From Neobacillus pocheonensis (GTDB lineage Bacteria; Bacillota; Bacilli; Bacillales; Cytobacillaceae): a stretch of 64,000 nucleotides of DNA. A model generated the notes under the pieces. The model was not told the origin of the DNA, did no database searches, and worked only from the letters and a program-made list of their open reading frames with translations. Both the position numbers and the translations under genes were made by a program. This document shows, in pieces, positions 38,431 through 47,866 of this stretch; position 1 is the first letter of the stretch, and each line of letters starts with the position of its first letter. The DNA is taken from NCBI GenBank assembly GCA_023702235.1, contig JAMQCR010000001.1, forward strand, positions 1,178,001-1,242,000, read 5' to 3'.

Positions 38431-38662
38431 ACGTGTGAATGGGGGTCTTGGAGTGATTCAAGGTCTCTTTTTTATGATTGTTCAGCACGAGCGCCTTGCC
38501 TCTCAAGTCATTTCCGCATTTCCTGTCATTTGGTAAAATATTAACAAACTATGACCAAAGTATTAATTAGTGGGGAAGAATTCTCAAGATAGTTGATATG
38601 CTTAAAATTTCGTATAAACTTAATAAAAAGACCTGAATTTTTTACTGTAGGAGATGACTTAT

Positions 38663-39364
38663 TTGAAAATATTGGTGATTGAAGATAATAAAAGTGTATG
38701 TTCCATGATTGAGATGTTCTTTGCAAAGGAGGGGATCGAAGGAGAGTTTGTGAATGACGGTTTGGAAGGGTATAACCGTTTTAAAAGTGGGACCTGGGAT
38801 GCTCTAATTGTCGATTGGATGCTACCGGGAATGGAAGGAGTAACCATTTGTCGCAAAATTAGGGAGGAAAAGTTCACAGTTCCTATTATCATGTTGACAG
38901 CTAAAGATAGTGAATCTGATCAGGTACTCGGGCTTGAAATGGGGGCAGATGATTATGTCACAAAGCCGTTCAGCCCGCTCACACTTATGGCTCGAATTAA
39001 GGCAGTTACACGTCGTTTCCAAAATCAAGTAACCAATGATGGGGAAGAACTTCTAAAGTCAGAACACTTTCAAGTGAGTAAAAATACGAGAGAAGTTATT
39101 GTCGATGGAAATCTGATAACCAATTTAACGCCGAAAGAATTCGACCTGCTATATTATATGGTCGAACACCCTAAGCAAGTGTTCTCAAGAGAGCAATTGC
39201 TTGAAAGAGTTTGGGGATATCAGTTTTACGGTGATGAACGAACGGTGGATGTTCATATAAAACGATTGAGGAAAAAGGTACAAACTGCTTCACAGCCATT
39301 CTTCCACACCGTATGGGGAGTAGGTTATAAGTTCGATGAGTCGATTAAGACAGATGAAATTTAA
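38663..39364 (+). CDS. yclJ: OmpR-type response regulator, YclJ-like
   Basis: A 233-residue response regulator. Receiver domain with phosphoacceptor Asp51 (LIVDWMLPGMEG) and Lys near 101 (YVTKPFSP); winged helix with SREQLLERVWGYQFYGDERT and VDVHIKRLRKKV. The sequence EMFFAKEGIEGEFVNDGLEG closely matches my memory of B. subtilis YclJ. I chose the TTG at 38663, since GGAGATGA is too close to ATG 38654. It overlaps the kinase start. Confidence 0.82.
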   Translation: MKILVIEDNKSVCSMIEMFFAKEGIEGEFVNDGLEGYNRFKSGTWDALIVDWMLPGMEGVTICRKIREEKFTVPIIMLTAKDSESDQVLGLEMGADDYVTKPFSPLTLMARIKAVTRRFQNQVTNDGEELLKSEHFQVSKNTREVIVDGNLITNLTPKEFDLLYYMVEHPKQVFSREQLLERVWGYQFYGDERTVDVHIKRLRKKVQTASQPFFHTVWGVGYKFDESIKTDEI

Positions 39365-40769
39365 GTATATTTATCAACAGTTTTTTAGCCATATAAGTAT
39401 CATTGTTGTTGCGTTTTTAATCTTAAGTTTATTGTTTGCTCATTATGTAGAAAACTTGGTTTATGAAAATAAAGCGGAGGAGCTTATTTCATACGGCAAA
39501 GCGATCTTGTCAGATATTGAACAAACTCCAGTATCCACAGAGCAAATAATTAATCAGTATAGTTCTGTTTTAATGACGAGAAAAATGAGTTTTAGTTTGT
39601 TTGATAAAGATGGGAACCTTTACTCAGTGGGAAAGCATGGTCCAGCGATTAAATTATCGTCTACTGAATGGAATAAAATCACAAAAGGTGAAACAATTAT
39701 TGTGAAAAGTGATTTTAAACGGTTTGGTCAAGAAGGGGTTACCTTTGTTGTATTGCCTTATTTAGATCAAGGAAGGTTCGTCGGAGGGATTTTGTTAACT
39801 TCTCCGATTAGCGGTTTAAGTGAAATGATTCATCAAATCAATCAGTTTTTACTGTATACAATTTTAATCGCATTTGGTGTTTCTTTTTTCCTTAGTTGGT
39901 TATTATCAAGAATTCATGTTAATCGTATTAAAAGGCTCCGTGAAGCAACTTCCCTCGTTTCAGCGGGTAATTATCATGTCAACGTCTATTCATCTAATTT
40001 TGATGAAATAGGCGAATTAGCAAATGATTTTAACCATATGGTTGATAAAATAAATACCTCAATGGAGGAAATTGAGAGCCTTGAAAACAGACGGCGGCAG
40101 TTTATGGCCGATGTTTCACACGAAATGCGTACACCACTAACGACAATTAGTGGGGTAGTTGAAGGCTTAAAAAATGATATGATTCCAGAGGTTGATAAGG
40201 AAAGAGGTATTAACCTAGTAAGTCAAGAGGCAAAAAGACTGATTCGCCTTGTCAATGAAAATTTAGATTATGACAAAATCCGTTCAAATCAAATCCAATT
40301 GTTTAGGGAAGATATTCAGTTATTTGAAGTGCTAGAAATTATTCAAGAGCAATTATCCTTTCAAGCTGAAGAAAAAAATAATCAAATCCTCGTTGATGTG
40401 GCGCCAGATGTTTTTGTCAATGCCGACTATGATCGCTTGATTCAAATATTGATAAATATCACAAAAAATAGTATTCAATTTACCTCCGATGGTACAATTT
40501 GGCTAAGAGGAAGAGCCGAGCAAAACGAAACGATTATTGAAGTAGAAGACACGGGGATTGGAATTGATCCGAATGATGTCGAAAACATCTGGCATCGTTT
40601 TTATAAAGCCGAAATTTCAAGAACAAGCAACCCGTATGGTGAATTTGGGTTAGGTCTTTCGATTGTAAAGCAATTAGTTGTTCTGCATAACGGAGAAATT
40701 GAAGTGTTCAGCGAAGAAGGGAAAGGAACTAAATTTGTCATTCGATTTCAACAATTAAATCAGTCCTAG
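39354..40769 (+). CDS. yclK: Sensor histidine kinase, YclK-like
   Basis: A 471-residue kinase: membrane segments at about 10-31 and 160-182, an extracellular sensor between, HAMP domain, HisKA with His256 (DVSHEMRTPLTTIS) and HATPase domain (DTGIGIDPNDVENIWHRFYK, then GLGLSIVKQL). The ATG at 39354 overlaps the regulator gene by 11 bases; the ATG at 39336 is an alternative. HtrA directly downstream suggests an envelope-stress input, though htrA has its own spacing of 218 bases. Confidence 0.82.
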   Translation: MKFKYIYQQFFSHISIIVVAFLILSLLFAHYVENLVYENKAEELISYGKAILSDIEQTPVSTEQIINQYSSVLMTRKMSFSLFDKDGNLYSVGKHGPAIKLSSTEWNKITKGETIIVKSDFKRFGQEGVTFVVLPYLDQGRFVGGILLTSPISGLSEMIHQINQFLLYTILIAFGVSFFLSWLLSRIHVNRIKRLREATSLVSAGNYHVNVYSSNFDEIGELANDFNHMVDKINTSMEEIESLENRRRQFMADVSHEMRTPLTTISGVVEGLKNDMIPEVDKERGINLVSQEAKRLIRLVNENLDYDKIRSNQIQLFREDIQLFEVLEIIQEQLSFQAEEKNNQILVDVAPDVFVNADYDRLIQILINITKNSIQFTSDGTIWLRGRAEQNETIIEVEDTGIGIDPNDVENIWHRFYKAEISRTSNPYGEFGLGLSIVKQLVVLHNGEIEVFSEEGKGTKFVIRFQQLNQS

Positions 40770-40987
40770 AAAACTGATAGTGCATGTTTCGCAGTTTTCT
40801 CTATTCCAAAGACTGTCTAAAAAAGGGGAAATATATCGAAAAATAAATTCTCGTTAGTAAGGTTTCCTATTTTTCTGGTAATCTTCCAAAAGCCTTTAAA
40901 GTTTGTTAATAGTTTTTTCACATTTGTCAGATAAAGTAATAATAAGGATTATAACAATTTATAAATAATAAAGGAGATTGGAAGGCT

Positions 40988-42505
40988 ATGAGTTATAAAG
41001 ACGGGTTTGAGAATGAAAATGAACTTAACCAATCAAATTCAATTGACATAACTGTTCCAGGGAACACAGAGGAAGAACCAACGGAAAAATCTGAAGCAAT
41101 GTCATCAAACGAATTTGCTCGTTCAAAAATCATAAACGATGTAATTGATGAAATGTCTTCAGAAAATACAAAGAACAGAGCTGAAACAGGAGAAGCAGCT
41201 GAAGATTCCATCGTAACGGATAAAACTCGCACTGTAAACAATAGTGACGCAAGAAACAATAAAAAAAGAAACCTAAAGGGATTTGCATCCACCCTTGCAG
41301 CAGGTGTAATCGGTTCTGTGCTGACATTAACGATCTTACCACATACCGACTATATAAAGAGTTTTTATCCAAGTGTGGAAAGTCAACCTAGTAGTACACA
41401 AACGGGGAATGAAGTGGTAAAAGCGGTAACAGCCCAGCCTACTGTAGCTTCATCATCATCTTCTTCGTCAATAGCTGATACAGTTGAAAAGGTTTCGAAA
41501 GCGATAGTCGGGATTGTCAATTATCAGCAGCAACAGCAACAGCAACAACAAAACAATGATTTTTTTGGCAATAGTGATAGTAATAGTAATAGTGATAGTA
41601 ATAGTGATAGTAATAGTGATAGTAATAATAGTACCTCTCAGCAAAGTGTTGAAACTGGCTCTGGTTCAGGAGTTATTTTTCAAAAAATTAATGGCAGTGC
41701 TTTTATTGTCACGAATAATCACGTGGTTGAAGGTGCGACCAAGCTTGAAATTTCCTTGTATAACGGGACAAAAACGACTGCACAAGTGGTTGGTACCGAT
41801 GCACTTACAGATCTTGCGGTTTTAAAAATTGATGGCAAATATGTGAATATGACAGCTAACTTCGGAGATTCTTCGGTATTGCGACCAGGTGACCCAGTGT
41901 ATGCCATTGGTAATCCGCTTGGACTTGACCTATCAAGAACAGTTACAGAAGGTATTGTCAGTGCAACCAATCGTAGTATTTCTGTTGATACTTCTGCAGG
42001 GAGTTGGGATACAAATGTTATTCAAACGGATGCCGCGATTAATCCAGGGAATAGCGGTGGTGCCCTTATTAATCCTCAAGGACAGGTCATCGGGATTAAC
42101 AGCTTGAAAATTTCCGAAAGTGGAGTCGAAGGGTTAGGATTTGCAATACCAAGTAATGATCTTATACCAATTGTTAATCAATTAATTAAAAATGGAAAAA
42201 TTGAACGACCATATCTTGGTGTAGGTCTAGAGGATTTGAATCAAATCCCACAAGTATATTGGCAAAATTTACCTAACAATATCCAAAAAGGTGTGATGAT
42301 AACAACGGTTGAACCAAACTCTTCAGCCGCAAATGCAGGATTCCAGGTTAAAGACGTTATTGTTTCAATGAATGGGACACAAATTGGCAGCTCATCTGAA
42401 TTACGAAAATATTTATACACAAAAGTAAATATTGGAGACGAAGTCAAATTTGGTGTATACCGAAACGGTAAGCTTACTAATTTAACAGTTAAATTATCAA
42501 AATAA
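40988..42505 (+). CDS. htrA: HtrA-type membrane-anchored serine protease
   Basis: A 505-residue DegP/HtrA protease: acidic cytoplasmic N-terminus, one membrane segment near 98-117, linker, trypsin-like domain with His245 (NNHVVEGA), Asp275 (LTDLAVLKID) and Ser356 (NPGNSGGAL), then a PDZ domain from about 400. The linker between membrane and protease has a Q run (about residues 180-189) and an S/N/D repeat (about 195-214), which is much longer than I expect for the family and is encoded by a short tandem repeat. AAAGGAGA precedes the ATG. It degrades misfolded exported proteins. Confidence 0.92.
   Translation: MSYKDGFENENELNQSNSIDITVPGNTEEEPTEKSEAMSSNEFARSKIINDVIDEMSSENTKNRAETGEAAEDSIVTDKTRTVNNSDARNNKKRNLKGFASTLAAGVIGSVLTLTILPHTDYIKSFYPSVESQPSSTQTGNEVVKAVTAQPTVASSSSSSSIADTVEKVSKAIVGIVNYQQQQQQQQQNNDFFGNSDSNSNSDSNSDSNSDSNNSTSQQSVETGSGSGVIFQKINGSAFIVTNNHVVEGATKLEISLYNGTKTTAQVVGTDALTDLAVLKIDGKYVNMTANFGDSSVLRPGDPVYAIGNPLGLDLSRTVTEGIVSATNRSISVDTSAGSWDTNVIQTDAAINPGNSGGALINPQGQVIGINSLKISESGVEGLGFAIPSNDLIPIVNQLIKNGKIERPYLGVGLEDLNQIPQVYWQNLPNNIQKGVMITTVEPNSSAANAGFQVKDVIVSMNGTQIGSSSELRKYLYTKVNIGDEVKFGVYRNGKLTNLTVKLSK
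41570..41631 (+). repeat. Tandem repeat in htrA coding an S/N/D tract
   Basis: Repeats of the 6/12-bp unit AGTAATAGTGAT, about five copies, kept in frame. A CAG/CAA run at 41524-41553 lies just before. Such tracts expand and shrink by slippage in steps of whole codons, so the linker length may vary between strains. Confidence 0.8.
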
Positions 42506-42528
42506 ATGTCCAAGAAAAGCCAGAACTT

Positions 42529-42564
42529 AAAGGGCCTGCTGCTGTATCAAGGCAGCCTTTTTTT
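42529..42564 (+). terminator. Probable terminator after htrA
   Basis: AAGG...CTGC pairs imperfectly with GGCAGCCTT, followed by seven T's. Confidence 0.55.
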
Positions 42565-42697
42565 GCTTAATGCGCTAATCCGATGGATTATCCCTTGTGC
42601 ATTAAAGTGTTAAAGAAGTTCCAGTATTCAATAAATCAATGGCAACACTTCAAGTTTCAAGAATATGATGTAGGTGAACACCAATGGAGGTGATGGG

Positions 42698-43126
42698 ATG
42701 GCAGTAGTTAAGGCACGGAAATCGGATGTTGATCTTTTAGCAAGATTACTTCGGGCAGAAGCAGAAGGGGAAGGGACTCTTGGCATGCTTCTTGTCGGAA
42801 ACGTGGGAATAAATCGGATTCGGGCGAACTGTTCAGATTTTAAAGGACTTCGCACCATTCCGCAGATGGTTTATCAACCACATGCATTTGAGGCAGTTAC
42901 ACATGGATATTTTTATCAAAGTCCAAGAACGTCTGAAATACGTCTAGCAAAAAAAGTATTAAACGGTCAAAGGTTCTGGCCAGCAAAATTCAGTCTTTGG
43001 TATTTTAGGCCGCCAGAGGATTGCCCACAAACATGGTATGACCAGCCGTTTGTCTCTCGATATAAGAAACACTGTTTTTATCAACCAACAGGTGAAACGT
43101 GTGCAAATGTGTATAATACCTTTTAA
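42698..43126 (+). CDS. cwlJ: Spore cortex-lytic/germination hydrolase CwlJ
   Basis: A 142-residue hydrolase_2 family protein, a spore-coat cortex-lytic enzyme activated by Ca-dipicolinate in germination. It matches CwlJ along its length: LLARLLRAEAEGEGTLGMLL with the catalytic Glu, VGNVGINRIRANCSDFKGLR, QPHAFEAVTHGYFYQ, and the CwlJ-specific end CFYQPTGETCANVYNTF. No signal peptide, as expected. GGAGGTGATGGG precedes the ATG at 42698. The usual gerQ partner is not beside it. Confidence 0.93.
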   Translation: MAVVKARKSDVDLLARLLRAEAEGEGTLGMLLVGNVGINRIRANCSDFKGLRTIPQMVYQPHAFEAVTHGYFYQSPRTSEIRLAKKVLNGQRFWPAKFSLWYFRPPEDCPQTWYDQPFVSRYKKHCFYQPTGETCANVYNTF

Positions 43127-43133
43127 TTCACAC

Positions 43134-43163
43134 AGAGCCGTTTGTTAAGCGGCTCTATTTTTA
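43134..43163 (+). terminator. Intrinsic terminator of cwlJ
   Basis: AGAGCCG and CGGCTCT with nine-base loop, then ATTTTTAT. Confidence 0.8.
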
Positions 43164-43245
43164 TACAAATAATTTCTAAGCACTTTTCGAAAACCGAAAT
43201 TTTTTCTATAATTAGGTATCTTCTTAATATTAAGGGTGGTCTTGA

Positions 43246-44574
43246 GTGGATTCATACAATTTCTCAGTAAAGCAGGTACTTTGTCTTATCATTATTACGT
43301 TATCGGGGGTAGTTTGGTCTGTCATCTTTCATCACCCGCTTGTAATCGGCTTTCTTCCTGGTTTTCTCGTTCTTGTTCTGCTTTCTATTATGAAAAAAAT
43401 GACATTGAAAAAGCTAATACATATTAGTTTAAAAGGGGTTAATAAAACTAGAATTGTTATTCTGATTCTTTTTCTTGTTAGTTTTTTGCTCCCATCATGG
43501 TATTTGTCTGGAACGATTGATCAAATGGTGCTAGTGGCCTTGCATTTTATTCTCCCACAGCATTTTTTCGTTTTATCATTTATTGTTGCTCTTGGTTTTT
43601 CGATGCTTCTCGGTACAACGGTGGGGACTTTAAGTGCAATAGGTGTTCCTATTTTGGGGACGGCAATCGTACTCCATCTTCCTGTTGAAATCGTAGCAGG
43701 TGCTCTCGTTTCGGGAGCATTTGTAGGGGACAGGACTTCGCCGTTTTCTAGTTCACATCAACTTTTGTCCCACACTGTTGAAGTCCCAGTGAAAAGACAA
43801 TGGAAAGCGATGCTGCTATCAACATTAATCGCAATTACGATATGTCTATGTTTTTATGGCGTTTTCGATTTTTTCGTTGCAGGCAAACTCACATTAAATT
43901 CTAAGCCCATTCATTGGACCGACCTTTCTTGGATAAAATTTATCCCGCCTCTGGTATTAATTTTATTTGTCCTTTTTCGTATCAGCATCGTTTACGCTTT
44001 TCTTTCTAGTATTCTATCAGCAGCCGTGATTGCCTTCCTTGACGGTTCATCCCTTCCTAAAATAGCTGCGGATTTTTGGTACGGTATTAATGGTCTTGGA
44101 GGAGGGTTCCTTCGTATGTACGAATTATTGCTATTTTTAGCATTGGCTGGAGCCTATAATGGATTATTAGAGGAATTGAATGTCATTCAGCCATATTTAG
44201 ATAAATGGTTACAAACCTCTCGTTCCCTATTAGGTGATACCTTTAAAACACTAGCGGCTACTCTATTAATTAGCTTCATTGCCGCAAACCAGACTTTGCC
44301 GATCATTTTAACAGGAAGATCCTTCCTTCCACATTGGGCTAGTAAATACGGAAAGGAAGAATTAGTGAGGGTAATGGGCGATACCACAATGCTCTTTCCG
44401 GGAATGGTTCCGTGGAGCGTACTAGCAATTATGTGCAGTACCATTGTCGGAATCCCCTTGTTAAACTATCTGCCATATGCATTGTTTTTATGGATATTAC
44501 CTTTATTAACCCTTGTCATCTCGTTTGTAAAACAAGTGCGTCATTCAAAAATAAAGCGAACCGCTACAGCATAA
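43246..44574 (+). CDS. NhaC-type Na+/H+ antiporter family protein
   Basis: A 442-residue protein with about eleven membrane segments, of the NhaC/ion transporter superfamily (GTTVGTLSAIGVPILGTAIV, then GALVSGAFVGDRTSPFSSSH, a strongly conserved segment with Asp and Arg in the membrane). GTG start after AAGGGTGG. Exchange of sodium or of malate/lactate pairs occurs in this superfamily; the exact substrate is not clear. Confidence 0.82.
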   Translation: MDSYNFSVKQVLCLIIITLSGVVWSVIFHHPLVIGFLPGFLVLVLLSIMKKMTLKKLIHISLKGVNKTRIVILILFLVSFLLPSWYLSGTIDQMVLVALHFILPQHFFVLSFIVALGFSMLLGTTVGTLSAIGVPILGTAIVLHLPVEIVAGALVSGAFVGDRTSPFSSSHQLLSHTVEVPVKRQWKAMLLSTLIAITICLCFYGVFDFFVAGKLTLNSKPIHWTDLSWIKFIPPLVLILFVLFRISIVYAFLSSILSAAVIAFLDGSSLPKIAADFWYGINGLGGGFLRMYELLLFLALAGAYNGLLEELNVIQPYLDKWLQTSRSLLGDTFKTLAATLLISFIAANQTLPIILTGRSFLPHWASKYGKEELVRVMGDTTMLFPGMVPWSVLAIMCSTIVGIPLLNYLPYALFLWILPLLTLVISFVKQVRHSKIKRTATA

Positions 44575-44690
44575 AAACGGGCCTTACAAAGCTTCGTTAT
44601 TTTGAGATTCTTAAAATATCCTTTTTCGAATGAAGTTCCAGTACCCAACATAAAGTGGTAATAAAGAACTTTGGACAAGGGATGGGTAAA

Positions 44691-45275
44691 ATGGTCAAAA
44701 AAATGGCAGTAATCGGAGTCGGAAGTACACTAATTGGAATAGGAATAAACGGTTTTATTATTCCTTTTCATTTGATTAATGGAGGATTTTTGGGGATTAG
44801 CTTATTGTTAAACTATTTATGGGGATTTAAAGCGGGTCTTACCTTTATCTTTCTAAATATTCCTGTATACATGTTCGCCCTTAAATCAGACCCCTTATAC
44901 TTTGTTAACGGCTTGATTGGGGCGATTATTTCTGGTTTTATGATTGAATTGTTCATGCCGTTAAATGGAACGATCCATTTGCCAATTATTAGCAGTGTTA
45001 TTCTAGGGGCCGTTTTTATTGGAACAGGGGTTGGAGTGATGTTAAGGAATCATATTAGCCCGGGCGGGATGGATTTACTTGCCCTATTACTTTCAAAATG
45101 GTCCAAGATAAATGTTGGGGTCATAATTTTTGCGCTTGACGTGTTCGTCATCATCAGCGGCTTGCTTGTCCTTCAAGATGCAAAACTATTTTATTCGTTA
45201 TTAATCATATCGATTGTGGGTTTACTTGCTACTTTGATTACTTCTTTTCGAAGTGTTCAGTTTTATACGAAGTGA
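44691..45275 (+). CDS. YitT family membrane protein, short form
   Basis: A 194-residue protein with five to six membrane segments and the YitT glycine patterns (IIPFHLINGGFLGISLLLNY, GTGVGVMLRNHISPGGMDLL). Unlike the two other YitT proteins here it ends after the membrane domain and lacks the DUF2179 domain. I chose ATG 44691, because AAGGGATGGG is just upstream. Confidence 0.8.
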   Translation: MVKKMAVIGVGSTLIGIGINGFIIPFHLINGGFLGISLLLNYLWGFKAGLTFIFLNIPVYMFALKSDPLYFVNGLIGAIISGFMIELFMPLNGTIHLPIISSVILGAVFIGTGVGVMLRNHISPGGMDLLALLLSKWSKINVGVIIFALDVFVIISGLLVLQDAKLFYSLLIISIVGLLATLITSFRSVQFYTK

Positions 45276-45348
45276 GCTTTAAGGTTCTATAGTTTGATAT
45301 GGTAAAATGAAGAAATCGACCAATCTTAGTAGTACCGGGGGGTTTTTC

Positions 45349-45855
45349 ATGAAACCAGTCAGTGATCATGTAAAAGAAAACCTACAGATTTTATTCGTTG
45401 GTTTTAATCCTAGCCTTCGCTCTAGTGAAACAGGGCACCATTTTGCCAATCCTAACAATCGTTTTTGGAGGATTCTTTATGAAGCAGGATTAACGCCGAG
45501 AAAATATCTGGATTCAGAGGATGACCAGCTAGTTGAGTTGGGGATGGGAATCACGAATATCGTTCCAAGGCCAACGAAAGCAGCTGATGAAATAACGAAG
45601 GAAGAATATAAAGAGGGAAGAGAAGTATTAAAAAAGAAAATTGAACTTCTTAAACCGAAAGTAGTTTGTTTTGTCGGTAAAGGCGTATACCAGCAATATA
45701 GTGGGAAAAAAGTTTCTCCATGGGGAATGCAAAACGTACATGTTGTTCCAGGTTCAATTGACTTTGTCGCACCATCATCGAGCGGATTAGTCAGAATGAA
45801 ATTGGATGAGATCATTGAAATCTATAAGCAGCTCACAGAACTTAAATCAAAATAA
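45349..45855 (+). CDS. mug: Mug/TDG-type G/U mismatch DNA glycosylase
   Basis: A 168-residue uracil-DNA glycosylase superfamily protein. Motif 1 is FVGFNPSLRSSETGHHFANP (Asn as in Mug), followed by NNRFWRILYEAGL, and motif 2 is VVPGSIDFVAPSSSGLVRMK-like near residue 140. It removes uracil or thymine mispaired with G. ATG 45349 chosen with GGGGGG upstream. Confidence 0.88.
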   Translation: MKPVSDHVKENLQILFVGFNPSLRSSETGHHFANPNNRFWRILYEAGLTPRKYLDSEDDQLVELGMGITNIVPRPTKAADEITKEEYKEGREVLKKKIELLKPKVVCFVGKGVYQQYSGKKVSPWGMQNVHVVPGSIDFVAPSSSGLVRMKLDEIIEIYKQLTELKSK

Positions 45856-45892
45856 AAACATCGACTGAAAACCCATTGCCATCGATGTTTTT
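45855..45892. terminator. Intrinsic terminator, bidirectional
   Basis: AAAACATCGA and TCGATGTTTT with a 17-base loop between convergent mug and sqhC. Confidence 0.75.
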
Positions 45893-45900
45893 ACTTATTA

Positions 45901-47769
45901 TTACGATGACTCAAATTTCCTTCGATAATGTGATAGGGCTAGCAATGGGAAAATATAGCGATAGCTGTGATAGTGAATATAGAAGGCCCCTCCCATTCCT
46001 TGTCCTTTCGGGTATGCTGTAGTCCAATCTTCTTTTTGAAGTGAAGAGAGCAAATAGGAAATTCCTTTACGTATTTCTGAAGTTGGCTTATCCGTTGCTG
46101 CAATCAAGGCATCAAGTGCCCAAGCCGTTTGTGTTAATGTGCTCGTACCCAATGGAACATAGGCTTTTTTACTATCACTTTGGCAGGACTCACCCCAACC
46201 TCCATCCTCATTCTGAATAGTTTGTAACCATTTAACTGCCTGTTGGACTGAGGGATGACTGGAGGGAACAGAGACAGCTAATAACCCTGTAATTACCGAC
46301 CACGTGCCATATATATAACATATGCCCCATCTACCATACCAAGAGCCATCCTTTTCTTGATGTTTCAAAAGCCATTTGACGCCCTTTTTTATTGACTCGT
46401 GATTCCTCGTTAGATTGGTATAATTCCCGAAAAACTCAAGAGTTCGACCGGTTAAATCAGCAGTAGATGGATCTGATAGCAAAAACTCGCCTTTTTCGAT
46501 CGGTAAAAAATCGATTAGCTTCGTATCGGCATTTTTTTCAAAGGCTGGCCAACCGCCGTCCTCATTCTGCATTGAAAATACCCAGCTAATGCCTCGGTCC
46601 CAAGCCTGAAGCTCATTTGGTACCACTCTTGAAATGGACCGCAGTACTGCAGTCGTATCATCTACATCAGGGAGGATAGTATTCACATCAGAAAAGCCCC
46701 AACCTCCAGGCAAACTAGTAGGATTATGAATCACCCAATCTCCAAATTTATGATGTTGACGTTCTAGAAGATAACGATTTGCCTTCACGATTAGTGGGTC
46801 TTCAGGGGAAACACCTGCCGTCTGAGTTACAAACCCAATTAAAGATGTATTCCAAACATTGGCCGTCGTGTATTGCATATGGGGTAATCCGTTAATTTCA
46901 CATTTCATGGAGAGAATTCCATCAATGGCTTTTAGAATGATCGGATCAGACTTTTTATAGCCAAGTGCTAATAATGCAAAAATCATTAAAAACGTCGAGC
47001 TAAAATAGCTAGAAAAAGTCCCGTCCACTTCAATATGCTCGAGCATATACTTTTTGGCACGTTCAAGGGCCATTATATGAAGCTGTTCTGGTAGACCAAG
47101 TAAATTCTTCACTCCATCCTCAATAAATGAAAAGACCGAACGCAATTCGGCTGAACGAACCCATGAATCTTCAACATCCCGGTGTGTTTGCAAATCTGAA
47201 AGGTCCGGGCTTTTAGCAGTCTGCATCTTAAATTTCTTCTCAGAAAGAATCATGATGGGAGCAAGATTCGCTCTCCCAAATACTGAAAATTTGTAAAAAT
47301 TAATTGGTAAATGAAGCGGCAAAAGAATCAATTCAATTGGAAGGGGGGAATAAGATGGCCATTTATATTGCCCCGTTATACTAAGCATGATTTTTGTGAA
47401 CATACTAGCCTCTCCCAAGCCGCCATTTGCCAAAATAAATTTTTTCGCGGCTCGTAGTCTTTTATCCTCTTTATTATAATAGCCTGAATAAAGCAATGCG
47501 TAATAGGCTTCTACGGTAGAAGATACATTTCCATCGCCCTCATCGTAATAAAGTTTCCAAGCCCCATTTTTCTCTTGTCTGCTTATGATCCTTGACGCCA
47601 GCCCTTGGATTAAATCTTCATCATTTAATTCCAATGTCCGTAATAAAATAATCATATAAGAATCTGTTGAAAGGCCTGTTTCAAATGGATAATTCCATGA
47701 GCCGTCGGGAGATTGATCTTTTCTCAGTATTTCAATAATCCATTCAATGCCATTTTTTGTACTATCCAT
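45901..47769 (-). CDS. sqhC: Squalene-hopene / sporulene cyclase
   Basis: A 622-residue prenyltransferase/terpene cyclase with repeated QW motifs (QSPDGSWNYPFE, QEKNGAWKLYYD, QNEDGGWPAFEK, QEKDGSWYGRWG, QNEDGGWGESCQ) and the catalytic DVDDTT at residues 368-373. It cyclises squalene or a C35 head-to-tail terpene; in B. subtilis the homologue makes sporulenes of the spore membrane. It is monotopic in the membrane. GAGG precedes the ATG. Confidence 0.93.
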   Translation of the reverse strand: MDSTKNGIEWIIEILRKDQSPDGSWNYPFETGLSTDSYMIILLRTLELNDEDLIQGLASRIISRQEKNGAWKLYYDEGDGNVSSTVEAYYALLYSGYYNKEDKRLRAAKKFILANGGLGEASMFTKIMLSITGQYKWPSYSPLPIELILLPLHLPINFYKFSVFGRANLAPIMILSEKKFKMQTAKSPDLSDLQTHRDVEDSWVRSAELRSVFSFIEDGVKNLLGLPEQLHIMALERAKKYMLEHIEVDGTFSSYFSSTFLMIFALLALGYKKSDPIILKAIDGILSMKCEINGLPHMQYTTANVWNTSLIGFVTQTAGVSPEDPLIVKANRYLLERQHHKFGDWVIHNPTSLPGGWGFSDVNTILPDVDDTTAVLRSISRVVPNELQAWDRGISWVFSMQNEDGGWPAFEKNADTKLIDFLPIEKGEFLLSDPSTADLTGRTLEFFGNYTNLTRNHESIKKGVKWLLKHQEKDGSWYGRWGICYIYGTWSVITGLLAVSVPSSHPSVQQAVKWLQTIQNEDGGWGESCQSDSKKAYVPLGTSTLTQTAWALDALIAATDKPTSEIRKGISYLLSSLQKEDWTTAYPKGQGMGGAFYIHYHSYRYIFPLLALSHYRRKFESS

Positions 47770-47866
47770 CTTTCGTCCTCATTCCTCTCCCAAATGCCAT
47801 TCTCATCTATACATATTCTCAAAGTGCAAGGAGAATTCATGAGGGAGGTCATGTGCCATTTTTTTT

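Noticed and set aside
41570..41631. Iteron-type origin
   Set aside because: The repeat stays in frame inside htrA and encodes a low-complexity linker.
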